Numbered from the stretch's first letter, positions 10,484 through 18,999 are shown. The stretch is DNA of 64,000 nucleotides from Streptomyces avidinii (GCF_014650695.1 NZ_BMVL01000010.1:202620-266619), one strand, 5' to 3'. Translations and numbers: made by a program. Notes: generated by a model from the sequence alone, not told the origin.

Positions 10484-11370
10484 GCGTGACCACTGCGTCC
10501 ACTGCGTCCACTGCGCCCGCCGCGACCCCGCCCGTCGCACGGCTGAAGCAGCGGAAGAAGTCCAAGCTCGGCTGGAACCTCCTCGGCCTGCTGGTCTTCG
10601 CCACCGCGGGCTTCCCGGTCTACTGGATGCTCAACACGGCCTTCAAGCCGTCCAAGGAAGCGATCGACCCCGATCCGCAGTTCTTCCCGCACACCTTCAC
10701 GCTGGCCAACTTCTCCCGCGCGCTGGACATCGCCGACTTCTGGGGTCCGGTCGGCCGCAGCCTGATCGTCTCGCTCGTCGTGGTGGTCATCGGCATCGCG
10801 GTGGGCATGCTCGCCGCCCTGGCCATCTCCCGCTTCGCCTTCCGCGGCCGCAAGGTCGTGATCGTCGGGATCCTCGCCGTCCAGATGGTCCCGCTCGTCG
10901 CGATGATCATCCCGGTCTTCCTGCTGCTGAACGACCTCGGTCAGTACGACAAGCTCACCGGCCTGATCATCACGTACCTGACCTTCGTCCTGCCCTTCAC
11001 CGTGTGGACGCTGCGCGGCTTCATCGTCAACATCCCCAAGGAGCTGGAAGAAGCGGCCATGGTCGACGGCTGCACGCCGACCGGCGCCTTCCTGCGGGTG
11101 GTCTTCCCGCTGCTCGCCCCCGGCATGGTCGCCACCTCCGTCTACGCCTTCATCCAGGCGTGGAACGAGTACCTGTACGCGCTGATGCTGATGAGCCAGC
11201 AGAACCAGACCGCCACCGTCTGGCTCGGCAACTTCACCACCAAGCACGGCACCGAGTTCGCCCCGATGATGGCCGGCTCCACCATGATGGCCGTCCCGAT
11301 CGTGGTCCTCTTCCTCATCGTCCAGCGCAAGATGGCCGCGGGCCTCACCGCCGGCGCCGTGAAGGGATAA
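10480..11370 (+). CDS. dasC: DasC, chitobiose ABC transporter permease
   Basis: 296 residues. MalG-type permease partner of DasB. It starts at the ATG in ATGA overlapping the dasB stop, so the two are translationally coupled. Six membrane segments follow a polar N-terminal tail. The EAA loop reads EEAAMVDGCTPTGAFLRVVFPLL near residue 200. It ends only 7 bases before the GH3 hexosaminidase ATG, so uptake and hydrolysis of chitobiose are made from one transcript. Confidence 0.95.
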   Translation: MSVTTASTASTAPAATPPVARLKQRKKSKLGWNLLGLLVFATAGFPVYWMLNTAFKPSKEAIDPDPQFFPHTFTLANFSRALDIADFWGPVGRSLIVSLVVVVIGIAVGMLAALAISRFAFRGRKVVIVGILAVQMVPLVAMIIPVFLLLNDLGQYDKLTGLIITYLTFVLPFTVWTLRGFIVNIPKELEEAAMVDGCTPTGAFLRVVFPLLAPGMVATSVYAFIQAWNEYLYALMLMSQQNQTATVWLGNFTTKHGTEFAPMMAGSTMMAVPIVVLFLIVQRKMAAGLTAGAVKG

Positions 11371-11377
11371 CGGCCCC

Positions 11378-12859
11378 ATGACTGTTCTTGCGCACCGCAC
11401 CGATACGGTCACCCGCGACGCCCTCGCCGTCCTCCAGCCCGGCTTCGAGGGCACCACCGCGCCCGCCTGGCTGCTCCGCCGGGTCGGCGAAGGCCTCACC
11501 GCCGTCGGCCTGTTCGGCCGCAACATCGCCTCGCCCGAACAGCTCGCCGCGCTGACCGCGCAGCTGCGTACCGAGCGCGACGACGTCCTGGTCGCCATCG
11601 ACGAGGAGGGCGGCGACGTCACCCGCCTGGAGGTCCGCGGCGGCTCCTCCTTCCCCGGCAACCTGGCCCTCGGCGCCGTCGACGACACCACGCTGACCCG
11701 CGAGGTCGCCCGCGAGCTGGGCCGCCGTCTCGCCGAGTGCGGGGTCAACCTCAACTGGGCCCCGTCCGCGGACGTCAACTCCAACCCGGACAATCCGGTG
11801 ATCGGCGTACGGTCCTTCGGTGCCGACACCCACCTCGCCGCCCGGCACACCGCCGCCTACGTCGAGGGCCTGCAGGCCGCCGGCGTGGCCGCGTGCACCA
11901 AGCACTTCCCGGGCCACGGCGACACCAACGTCGACTCGCACCACGCCCTGCCGCGCATCGACGTTGACGTGGACACCCTCCAGGCCCGCGAGCTCGTCCC
12001 CTTCAAGGCGGCCATCGAGGCCGGCACCAAGGCCGTGATGAGCGCGCACATCCTGGTGCCCGCCCTCGACCCGACCCGCCCGGCCACGCTCAGCCCGCAG
12101 ATCCTGACCGGTCTGCTGCGCAAGGAGCTCGGCTACGAGGGCCTCATCGTCACCGACGGCATGGAGATGCACGCCATCGCCGGCACGTACGGGATCGAGC
12201 GCGGCTCGGTGCTGGCCATCGCGGCCGGCGCCGACGCCATCTGTGTCGGCGGCGGACTCGCCGACGAAGCCACCGTCCTGCGGCTGCGCGACGCGCTGGT
12301 TGCGGCAGTTCGCGAGGGGGCACTGCCCGAGGAGCGCCTCGCCGACGCCGCCGCCCGCGTCCGCGCGCTGGCCGCATGGACCCGCGGGGCCCGGCCGGAC
12401 GCGCAGCCGGAGGGGAGCCGCGCGTCCGGCATCGGGCTGACGGCCGCCCGCCGGGCCGTGCTCGTCACGGGCTCGGCCAAGCCGCTCACCGGCCCCTACG
12501 TCGCCACGCTCGCGCCCGTCGCGAACATCGCGGTGGGGGACGAGACCCCCTGGGGCGTGGCGGCCGAACTCGCCGAGCTGCTCCCGGGCACCGGGTCGGG
12601 CGTCTACCCGCAGGGCGCCTCGGCCGGGGACATCCTGGCGGCCGCGGGGGATCGTCCCGTCGTCGCGGTGGTCCGTGACGCGCACCGGCACCCGTGGATG
12701 ACCGAAGTCGTCGACGCGCTGGTCGCGGCCCGGCCGGACACGGTCGTGGTCGAGATGGGCCTGCCGCGCGCCGAGCCGCGCGGGGCCCTGCACATCGCCA
12801 CGCACGGCGCCTCGCGCGTCTGCGGCCGGGCCGCCGCCGAGGTGATCGCGGGCGCCTGA
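11378..12859 (+). CDS. dasD: GH3 beta-N-acetylglucosaminidase (DasD/NagZ type)
   Basis: 493 residues without a signal peptide, so intracellular. It should split imported chitobiose into GlcNAc. Family GH3 marks: DEEGGDVTRL near 70, the N-acetylglucosaminidase signature KHFPGHGDTNVDSHH near 175 containing the catalytic Asp-His loop, and the nucleophile Asp in IVTDGMEM near 255. A C-terminal half of about 180 residues resembles a GH3 C-terminal domain. It is the last gene of das operon transport, 7 bases after dasC, followed by strong hairpins. The substrate assignment rests on the operon; a peptidoglycan-recycling (NagZ) role is also possible. Confidence 0.9.
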   Translation: MTVLAHRTDTVTRDALAVLQPGFEGTTAPAWLLRRVGEGLTAVGLFGRNIASPEQLAALTAQLRTERDDVLVAIDEEGGDVTRLEVRGGSSFPGNLALGAVDDTTLTREVARELGRRLAECGVNLNWAPSADVNSNPDNPVIGVRSFGADTHLAARHTAAYVEGLQAAGVAACTKHFPGHGDTNVDSHHALPRIDVDVDTLQARELVPFKAAIEAGTKAVMSAHILVPALDPTRPATLSPQILTGLLRKELGYEGLIVTDGMEMHAIAGTYGIERGSVLAIAAGADAICVGGGLADEATVLRLRDALVAAVREGALPEERLADAAARVRALAAWTRGARPDAQPEGSRASGIGLTAARRAVLVTGSAKPLTGPYVATLAPVANIAVGDETPWGVAAELAELLPGTGSGVYPQGASAGDILAAAGDRPVVAVVRDAHRHPWMTEVVDALVAARPDTVVVEMGLPRAEPRGALHIATHGASRVCGRAAAEVIAGA

Positions 12860-12870
12860 TCCCGCCAAGA

Positions 12871-12939
12871 GCCCCTGACCAGGGCGACAGCCCCTGTGCC
12901 GGACACCGTCCGGGGCGGGGGCTGTCGGGTGTCAGGGGC
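12871..12939 (+). terminator. Nested hairpin terminator after the das operon
   Basis: Two nested stems follow the GH3 stop: an outer GCCCCTGAC (12871-12879) pairing with 12931-12939, and an inner GACAGCCCC (12886-12894) pairing with 12918-12926. Confidence 0.6.
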
Positions 12940-12957
12940 CGGACACTGCGCGTACGC

Positions 12958-12998
12958 AGAAGGGCCGGACATCCCCCTGCGGGGAGTCCGGCCCTTCT
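12958..12998 (-). terminator. Hairpin terminator between dasD and nagB
   Basis: A 13-base stem, AGAAGGGCCGGAC (12958-12970) with its complement at 12986-12998, encloses a smaller TCCCC/GGGGA stem. It lies just past the nagB stop and can end nagB transcription. With the neighbouring hairpins it separates the converging genes. Confidence 0.75.
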
Positions 12999-13017
12999 CC
13001 GTACGGGCCTGCGGGTC

Positions 13018-13803
13018 CTACAGCCCCTGCCAGGACGGCTTGTCGGCGTAGGTGTGGCGGAAGTAGTCGGCCAGCTTCAGCTTCGAGGCGGCCGCCTCGT
13101 CCACGACCACGGTGGCGTGCCGGTGCAGTTGCAGCGCGGAGGCCGGCACCAGCGCGGACAGCGGGCCCTCGACGGTCTGCGCGACCGCCTCGGCCTTGCC
13201 CTCGCCGGTGGCCAGCAGAACCAGGTGGCGGGCGTCGAGGATGGTGCCGATGCCCTGGGTGATGACGTGGTGCGGCACCTGGTCCAGGTCGTTGTCGAAG
13301 AAGCGCGCGTTGTCCACGCGGGTCTGCTCGGTGAGCGTCTTGATCCGGGTGCGGGAGGCGAGCGACGAGCACGGCTCGTTGAAGCCGATGTGGCCGTCCG
13401 TGCCGATGCCGAGGAGCTGGAGGTCGACGCCACCGGCCTCGGCCAGGGCACGGTCGTACGCCTCGCACGCGCCGACGATGTCCTCGGCCGAGCCGTCGGG
13501 GCCCATGAAGGAGGCCTCGGACAGGCCCAGGGGCTCGACGACCTCGCGGAGCACGACCGCGCGGTAGGACTCGGGGTGCCCGGCCGGCAGGCCGACGTAC
13601 TCGTCGAGCTGGCAGATCCGGGCCCTGGAGGCGTCGACCTGTCCGGCCCGGACCTTGGCGGCGAGGGCTTCGTAGATGGGCAGCGGGGTAGAGCCGGTCG
13701 CCACGCCGAGCAGGGCGTCGGGCTTGCGGCGCACCAGGGCGGCCATGGCCTCCGCGATGAGCTCGCCGCCTGCCTTGGCGTCCGGGACGATGACAACTTC
13801 CAC
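13018..13803 (-). CDS. nagB: Glucosamine-6-phosphate deaminase
   Basis: 261 residues from the GTG at 13803. The open frame continues 5' through the dre operator to 13929 but that part is not conserved in sense. NagB converts glucosamine-6-phosphate to fructose-6-phosphate and ammonia, which also removes the DasR inducer. Visible motifs: LLGVATGSTPLPIYEAL near 30-45 (phosphate loop), LDEYVGLPAGHPESY near 65-80 with the catalytic Asp, and LLGIGTDGHIGFNEP near 128-142. It converges with the das operon and has its own dre site 28 bases upstream, so it belongs to the DasR regulon. Confidence 0.96.
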   Translation of the reverse strand: MEVVIVPDAKAGGELIAEAMAALVRRKPDALLGVATGSTPLPIYEALAAKVRAGQVDASRARICQLDEYVGLPAGHPESYRAVVLREVVEPLGLSEASFMGPDGSAEDIVGACEAYDRALAEAGGVDLQLLGIGTDGHIGFNEPCSSLASRTRIKTLTEQTRVDNARFFDNDLDQVPHHVITQGIGTILDARHLVLLATGEGKAEAVAQTVEGPLSALVPASALQLHRHATVVVDEAAASKLKLADYFRHTYADKPSWQGL

Positions 13804-13830
13804 GCGGGGCCTGCCGATCTGGAGTGGTGG

Positions 13831-13846
13831 TGTGGTATAGACCAAT
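13831..13846 (-). promoter_or_regulatory. DasR operator (dre) upstream of nagB
   Basis: TGTGGTATAGACCAAT keeps the TGGT...AGACCA core of the dre consensus. It sits 28 bases before the nagB GTG, so bound DasR would cover the promoter or the start of the transcript. Confidence 0.85.
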
Positions 13847-13990
13847 CTAGCAGAGGCCGGCGCGTACGGCGGGGGTCTCGTCGTTATCCATGGTGGTCCG
13901 GATCCGGGCGTCCGGCCCGCCGGCGCCACCGGGCCCGGGGCGCGGTGCCCCGGGCCCGGTGCCGCGGCACCCCGGGCCCGGGTCCCGGGC

Positions 13991-14752
13991 TCAGAGCAGG
14001 GCCAGCCGCAGGCCTCCCGTCGCGTCCAGGTGCTGTCCGGTGACCCAGCGGGAGTCGGGCGAGGCCAGGAAGGCCACCACGTCGGCGACCTCCTGGGTCG
14101 TGCCCACGCGGTGGAAGACGGAGCGGGCGGCCAGGTGCGCCCGGGTCGCCTCGTCCGCGAGGAGGTCCGCGTTGAGGTCGGTCTCGGTGATGCCGGGCCC
14201 GACCGAGTTCACCGTGATCCCGCGCGGGGCCAGTTCGGCGGCCAGCGACCGGGTCAGCGCGTTCACCGCACCCTTCGCCGTGATCGTGGCCAGGATGGCC
14301 GGCAGGGCGATGTGCGGGGTGCCGGTCACGTTCACGATCCGCCCCCCGTCCCGCAGCCGCTCCAGCCCGTACTTGATCACGAAGAACGGCGCCCTGGCGT
14401 TGAGTGCGTGGGCCCGGTCGTACGTCTCCTCGTCGGTCTCCCCGATCCCCGCGAAGGCCGCCGCCCCGGCGTTGTTGACCAGGATGTCCACGCCCTCCGT
14501 GTGCGCGGGATGGGCCCCGTACGCCGCCCAGAGGGCCTGTGCGTCGCCGGGGACGCCGAGCTCCGCCCCGATGGCGAAGGCCCGCCCGCCGGCCGCCCCG
14601 ATCGCCTCGACGGTCTCCTCCGCCGCCGCCGCGTTGCGTCCGTAGTGGACGGCGACCAGGGCCCCGTCCCGCGCCAGCCGCTCGGCCACCGCCCGGCCGA
14701 TGCCCCGGCTACCGCCCGTGACCAGTGCCGTCTTCCCCTTGAGCACGCCCAT
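13991..14752 (-). CDS. Short-chain dehydrogenase/reductase with altered active site
   Basis: 253 residues with a clear Rossmann fold: TGGSRGIGRAVAERL near 12-27 binds the nucleotide, LVNNAGAAAF near 90, and a typical C-terminal TGGLRL. The start ATG has a GGAGG ribosome site. Where SDRs carry Tyr-x3-Lys, this protein reads T156-I-T-A-K160, so the catalytic Tyr is Thr, and the catalytic Ser region reads NVTGTPH. It may be catalytically altered or non-enzymatic. It diverges from a TetR regulator with paired palindromes between them, so it is the likely target of that regulator. Substrate unknown. Confidence 0.88.
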   Translation of the reverse strand: MGVLKGKTALVTGGSRGIGRAVAERLARDGALVAVHYGRNAAAAEETVEAIGAAGGRAFAIGAELGVPGDAQALWAAYGAHPAHTEGVDILVNNAGAAAFAGIGETDEETYDRAHALNARAPFFVIKYGLERLRDGGRIVNVTGTPHIALPAILATITAKGAVNALTRSLAAELAPRGITVNSVGPGITETDLNADLLADEATRAHLAARSVFHRVGTTQEVADVVAFLASPDSRWVTGQHLDATGGLRLALL

Positions 14753-14776
14753 GACGCGCCCCCCTCCGTTAATTGC

Positions 14777-14824
14777 TAGTGGTCGCTACAGAAAGGAACG
14801 TATCAGATTCCCTAGCGACCGCTA
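14777..14824. promoter_or_regulatory. Paired 12-bp palindromes, probable TetR operator
   Basis: TAGTGGTCGCTA (14777-14788) and TAGCGACCGCTA (14813-14824) are near-palindromic and near-identical when one is reversed, with centres 36 bp apart. They fill the 84-base gap between the divergent SDR and TetR genes, so one repressor dimer pair could control both. Confidence 0.75.
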
Positions 14825-14836
14825 TAGAATCTCGGC

Positions 14837-15433
14837 ATGGTGACCGGACAGCGCGGCAGACCCCGTTCCTTCGACCGCGACGCCGCCCTCGACAAGGCGA
14901 TGCTCGCCTTCTGGGAGCGCGGCTACGAGGCGACCTCCATCGCCGACCTGACCGCCTCGCTCGGCATCAGCGCGCCCAGCCTCTACGCGGCCTTCGGTGA
15001 CAAGCGCAAGCTCTTCGACGAGGTCGTGGTGGTCTACGGAGGCCGGTACGCGGACTTCGCGAGCGTGGCGCTCGCCGAGGAGCCCACCGCCGGGGCGGCC
15101 GTCGCCCGCATCCTGCGCGAGGCCGCCGAGGTCTACACCGACCCGGCCCACCCTCGGGGCTGCATGGTGATCAGCGCGGCGATCAACACCACCTCGGAGG
15201 AGGTGGCGCAGGCACTGCGCGAGCGGCGCAACGCCAACCTGGAGATGTTCGAGAGCCGCATCCGGGCCGACATGGCCACGGGGGCGCTGCCGGCGGAGAC
15301 GGACGCGCGGGCACTGGCCCGGTACGCGGGGGCGGTGCTCCAGGGGATGTCGCAGCAGTCGCGCGACGGGGCGAGCAGGGAAGAACTGGAAGCGGTGGCG
15401 GAGCGGGCGCTGCTGGCCTGGCCGAAGGCCTAG
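14837..15433 (+). CDS. TetR/AcrR-family transcriptional regulator
   Basis: 198 residues. The N-terminal HTH is clear (RGRPRSFDRDAALDKAMLAFWERGYEATSIADLTASLGISAPSLYAAFGDKRKLF, residues about 6-60). The C-terminal ligand domain has RGCMVISAAINTTSEEVAQALRERR, the form common in TetR members next to reductases that sense small electrophiles or metabolites. Divergent from the SDR gene, with shared palindromic operators, so it most likely represses itself and the SDR until a ligand binds. Ligand unknown. Confidence 0.92.
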   Translation: MVTGQRGRPRSFDRDAALDKAMLAFWERGYEATSIADLTASLGISAPSLYAAFGDKRKLFDEVVVVYGGRYADFASVALAEEPTAGAAVARILREAAEVYTDPAHPRGCMVISAAINTTSEEVAQALRERRNANLEMFESRIRADMATGALPAETDARALARYAGAVLQGMSQQSRDGASREELEAVAERALLAWPKA

Positions 15434-15822
15434 TCGGAGGCGGGGGCGCTGCGCGCCCGGAATTCACTCCGGAATCCGGCGGGAACGTTCCTCTGGGCCA
15501 CGGTGCAGAACGGGACCCTCGACCCGCCCGGCACCGTAGCCCGGAGTACTTACGGCCGACAGGTGTGCGGTTCCCGACGGCCGGTGGAGGTGCCTGCGCG
15601 GTCAGGGCAGAGCGCGCGGCTTACCTCGATCCGTCCTCCTGTGCGGGGAGGGCGGAGGTTCTTGAATCAATTGTGGACTAGACCATTCTGTTCTGTCCAT
15701 CCAATGACAGGGCCCGGAAACCCGTCACTTCCTCCAACAGTACGCGGCCCGCGCCCCCCTTGGATACTCCTGAGTACTGTCGTGGGCAAAGTCATGGCGC
15801 GTACCCGGGGTACGCTCGCAAC
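15434..15822. promoter_or_regulatory. Long leader before the sensor kinase, with a dre-like site
   Basis: 389 bases without a gene. A good match to the DasR/chitinase operator core, TGTGGACTAGACCATT, is at 15672-15687, about 136 bases before the kinase start. Read on the other strand its core is TGGTCTAGTCCA, like the repeats at Streptomyces chitinase promoters. A second palindrome, GTACCCGGGGTAC, is at 15801-15813 near the start codon. Nothing else was recognised in this stretch. Confidence 0.55.
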
Positions 15823-17301
15823 GTGCCCTCCATGAACGACCTCGTACGCCAGCACACCGCTCTCGGTGAAACCGACCTGGAGTGGCTCCACCTGCTGGTC
15901 TCGGAGTGGCAACTGCTCTCCGACCTCTCCTTCGCGGACCTCGTGCTGTGGGTGCCCACCCTCGACGGCACGCGGTACGTCTCGGTCGCCCAGATGCGTC
16001 CGAACACCGGTCCCACCTCGTACCAGGACGACATGGTCGGCCACCTGGTGCCGCGAGGCCGCCGCCCGCTGCTGGACGCCGCGCTCGACGAGGGCCGCAT
16101 CGTGCGCGAGGGCGACCCCGAGTGGCGCGAGGAGGTGCCGGTCCGCGTCGAGTCGATCCCCGTCCGCCGCGAGGGCCGGGTCCTGGGCGTGATCGCGCGC
16201 AACACCAATCTGCTCACTGTGCGTACACCGAGCCGGTTGGAGCTGACCTACCTCCAGTCCGCCTCCGACCTGGCCCAGATGATCGCGGCGGGCTCCTTCC
16301 CGTTCCCCGGCCAGCAGGTCGACATGGACGCCTCCCCGCGCGTCGGGGACGGTCTCATCCGGCTCGACGCCGAGGGCGTGGTCACCTACGCCTCGCCGAA
16401 CGCGCTCTCCGCCTACCACCGGCTCGGCCTCGCCTCCGACCTCGTCGGTCAGCACCTGGGCAACACCACCGCCGAACTCGCACCCTCCCGCGGGCCGGTG
16501 GACGAGGCCCTGGTCAAACTCGCCAGCGGGTGGGCCCCCCGGGAGACGGAGGTCGAGGGCAACAGCGGGGTCATCCAGCTGCGCACCATCCCGCTCAAGC
16601 CGAAGGGCACCCGGATCGGCTCCCTGGTGCTGTGCCGCGACGTCACGGAACTGCGTCGTCGCGAACGTGAATTGATCACCAAGGACGCGACCATCCGGGA
16701 GATCCACCACCGGGTGAAGAACAACCTCCAGACCGTGGCCGCACTGTTGCGGCTCCAGTCCCGCCGGATGGATTCCGCGCAGGGCCGCGAGGCGCTCAAC
16801 GAGGCCGTGCGCCGCGTCGGATCGATCGCGATCGTGCACGAGACGCTGTCTCAGAACCTCGACGAGCGGGTCGAGTTCGACGAGATCGCCGACCGCGTCA
16901 TCGCGATGGTCTCGGAGATCTCGCCGGGCAAGGTCGACTGCCGGCGCACCGGCAGGTTCGGGATCCTGGACGCGGAGGTCGCCACTCCGCTGTCGATGGT
17001 GCTGACCGAGATCCTCCAGAACGCCCTGGAGCACGCCTTCACCCAGGGGGAGAGGGGCACCGTGGAGGTGGCCGCGATCCGTTCCGGAACCGGTCGCACC
17101 GACGCCCGGCTGCTGATCACCGTGCTCGACGACGGCAGCGGCCTGCCCGAGGGGTTCGATCCCCAGCGGGCCGGCAACCTCGGGCTGCAGATCGTACGGA
17201 CCCTCGTGGAGGGGGAGCTCGGCGGCACCTTCGACATGCTCAGGGCCGAGCCGCGCGGCACCAAGGTCGTCCTCGACATCCCGTCCAGCCCGCAGAAGTA
17301 G
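15823..17301 (+). CDS. pdtaS: HisKA_2/HWE-type sensor histidine kinase, PdtaS-like
   Basis: 492 residues from the GTG at 15823 (an ATG at 15832 is an alternative). Domain order: N-terminal GAF-like sensor (about 1-150, SEWQLLSDLSFADLVLWVP), PAS domain (about 175-290), then a HisKA_2 kinase with H-box EIHHRVKNNLQTVAALLRLQSRRM and an ATPase domain (ILQNALEHAF; LDDGSGLPEGF; NLGLQIVRTL). No membrane segments, so a cytosolic sensor. It resembles M. tuberculosis PdtaS, which signals to an ANTAR antiterminator (PdtaR). In mycobacteria too it lies beside whiB1, the counterpart of the wblE gene here. No response regulator is adjacent. A dre-like site lies upstream. Confidence 0.9.
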   Translation: MPSMNDLVRQHTALGETDLEWLHLLVSEWQLLSDLSFADLVLWVPTLDGTRYVSVAQMRPNTGPTSYQDDMVGHLVPRGRRPLLDAALDEGRIVREGDPEWREEVPVRVESIPVRREGRVLGVIARNTNLLTVRTPSRLELTYLQSASDLAQMIAAGSFPFPGQQVDMDASPRVGDGLIRLDAEGVVTYASPNALSAYHRLGLASDLVGQHLGNTTAELAPSRGPVDEALVKLASGWAPRETEVEGNSGVIQLRTIPLKPKGTRIGSLVLCRDVTELRRRERELITKDATIREIHHRVKNNLQTVAALLRLQSRRMDSAQGREALNEAVRRVGSIAIVHETLSQNLDERVEFDEIADRVIAMVSEISPGKVDCRRTGRFGILDAEVATPLSMVLTEILQNALEHAFTQGERGTVEVAAIRSGTGRTDARLLITVLDDGSGLPEGFDPQRAGNLGLQIVRTLVEGELGGTFDMLRAEPRGTKVVLDIPSSPQK

Positions 17302-17352
17302 CAGCCGATCCGTAACTCAGCGTGACGCTCTGCCGGGTACCCCGCACAGCAC

Positions 17353-17387
17353 TGAGCCCCGGACCGAATGATTCGGTCCGGGGCTCA
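17353..17387. terminator. Perfect 17-bp hairpin between the kinase gene and wblE
   Basis: TGAGCCCCGGACCGAAT (17353-17369) is followed after one base by its exact complement (17371-17387). It lies between converging genes and can serve both. Confidence 0.85.
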
Positions 17388-17451
17388 AGAGCACGTTGCT
17401 GAGCGCTTGTTCGGTTACTACGCGCTGCGCGTCGAGGCTCGAAAGTCGTTG

Positions 17452-17709
17452 TCAGGCGCTGGCGTTGCGCGCCCGGTTGCGAGCGGCGCGGCGCTTCATG
17501 GCGCGGCGCTCGTCCTCGCTGAGACCGCCCCAGACGCCGGAGTCCTGACCGGACTCGAGCGCCCACTGCAGGCACTGCTCCATGACGGGGCAACGGCGGC
17601 AGACGGCCTTGGCTTCCTCGATCTGCAGCAGCGCAGGACCGGTGTTGCCGATGGGGAAGAAGAGTTCCGGGTCTTCCTCACGACAAACGGCGTTGTGACG
17701 CCAGTCCAT
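17452..17709 (-). CDS. wblE: WhiB-family iron-sulfur transcription factor WblE (WhiB1 type)
   Basis: 85 residues from the ATG at 17709, preceded by a strong AAGGAGATGG ribosome site. Four Cys ligands for the [4Fe-4S] cluster are seen: C9, then C37-x2-C40 and C46 (AVCRRCPVMEQC). The GVWGGLSEDERR turn and the basic C-terminus (RRAMKRRAARNRARNAS) bind DNA. WhiB1-type proteins bind the primary sigma factor, react with NO and are essential in mycobacteria. Neighbouring the PdtaS-like kinase is a conserved arrangement. The upstream in-frame extension to 17805 is not coding. Confidence 0.96.
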   Translation of the reverse strand: MDWRHNAVCREEDPELFFPIGNTGPALLQIEEAKAVCRRCPVMEQCLQWALESGQDSGVWGGLSEDERRAMKRRAARNRARNASA

Positions 17710-18033
17710 GGCTGCTCCATCTCCTTGTATTGCGGGCAAGTTGCTTGTGAATGTGAACGCTTTCACGAATCCCCCCGTGAGGGAAGGGCGACCGCCCGGT
17801 TTCACGCGGGTGATCCATCAGAGATTCGTGGAGGGGTTCTGGCGGTCTGTGTGGGTGCCGGGTGTTGCGGGCTGTCCCGATCGCCATGAAGAGATTCGCA
17901 AACCTCGGACGGGGATACAACCCCTTCCGGAAAGTTTTTTTTGATTCGTCGGTGTCGACTAGGTCACAGCCCTACATCGTGAGGGTGGACCGGCGTGTAA
18001 ACGTTCGAGTGAAAGGCCCTCGGGCCCTTCTAC
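17710..18033. promoter_or_regulatory. wblE upstream region with GTGAA-N4-TTCAC palindrome
   Basis: 324 bases without a gene. It holds a near-perfect palindrome, GTGAACGCTTTCAC (17753-17766), about 44 bases upstream of the wblE ATG, in the place expected for promoter control. A run of eight T at 17935-17942 follows a short CTTCCGGAAAG hairpin. No open frame looks coding. Confidence 0.4.
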
Positions 18034-18999
18034 TCACACAATCACACGCAGTGCACGGCGTACGCCTGTGAACCGAACGCTGGTCCGCAGTCCGAGGTGA
18101 TCGCCGTCCATCTGGAACGGAAGCGGAACCTTCGAATGCAAGGTGAAGTCGGTCAGATCGTGCAGAGACACCGCATGCTTGCCGTGTGGACCCCGCTCAG
18201 GAGTGGAGGTCAGGAGCTGTGTCGCGTACCGGGCGACGGCCGGAGTTGACAAACGGTTCAGTGCCAATACGTCAAGCGCAGTATCGAACGAAGCTTCGGG
18301 GGAGGCGTAAAGCGGACGATTCCCCAGATACGTCCACGGTGACGTATTGCACACTATCGACAGCACCAGATCGGTCACCGGGTCCGCGCCGGGGCGCTCC
18401 AGCGTGACCGTGCCGTGCCGCCGGTTGGGCTCCTCCCAGAACTGGCGCATCAGCTGTCGCACATACAGAGCGTGGGTCGAACGCTTGCCGCGCTCGCGCT
18501 GCTGCTCCACCCGGCCCACCACGCCGGCGTCGAAGCCGAAGCCCGCGCAGAAGGTGAACCAGCGGGCCGGGACCGACTCGTCCTCCGTGCCCGGGGTGCC
18601 GGCCGCCAGGCCTAGACCCACCGTCCGCTCACGCTGCTCCCGCAGCGCGTCCAGGAGCGCGCCGGTCGCCTCGACCGCGTCGTTGGGCAGCCCCAGGGCG
18701 CGGGCGAAGACATTGGTGGAGCCGCCGGGAACCACCGCCAGCCGGGGGAGGCGCTCCGGGTCGGGCCCGTTGTGCAGGAGCCCGTTCACCACCTCGTTGA
18801 CCGTGCCGTCGCCGCCCAGTGCGACGACGAGGTCCAGCCCCTCGTGCGCGGCCTTGCGCCCCAGGTCCCGGGCGTGCCCGCGGTACTCGGTGGTGACCGC
18901 CTCCAGCTTCATCTCGCTGGCCAGGGCATGGGTCAGGACGTCGCGCGTGCGCGCACTGGTGGTCGTCGCTGCTGGGTTGGCCACGAGAAGTGCACGCAT
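18034..18999 (-). CDS. Diacylglycerol kinase-family lipid kinase
   Basis: 321 residues from the ATG at 18999. DAGK catalytic domain with LVANPAATTTSAR at the N-terminus, the ATP-binding GGDGTVNEVVNGLL near 63-76 and VVPGGSTNVFARALGLP near 92-108. A C-terminal YegS/LCB5-like domain follows (LYASPEASFDTALDVLAL). Phosphorylates a lipid with a free hydroxyl, most likely diacylglycerol, in membrane lipid turnover. It diverges from a small membrane protein gene with 84 bases between. The long extension of the frame to 19557 overlaps that gene and is a shadow. Confidence 0.9.
   Translation of the reverse strand: MRALLVANPAATTTSARTRDVLTHALASEMKLEAVTTEYRGHARDLGRKAAHEGLDLVVALGGDGTVNEVVNGLLHNGPDPERLPRLAVVPGGSTNVFARALGLPNDAVEATGALLDALREQRERTVGLGLAAGTPGTEDESVPARWFTFCAGFGFDAGVVGRVEQQRERGKRSTHALYVRQLMRQFWEEPNRRHGTVTLERPGADPVTDLVLSIVCNTSPWTYLGNRPLYASPEASFDTALDVLALNRLSTPAVARYATQLLTSTPERGPHGKHAVSLHDLTDFTLHSKVPLPFQMDGDHLGLRTSVRFTGVRRALRVIV

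Noticed and set aside
13804..13929. Extension of nagB to 13929
   Set aside because: It covers the dre operator and has no conserved character; the GTG at 13803 gives the usual 261 residues.
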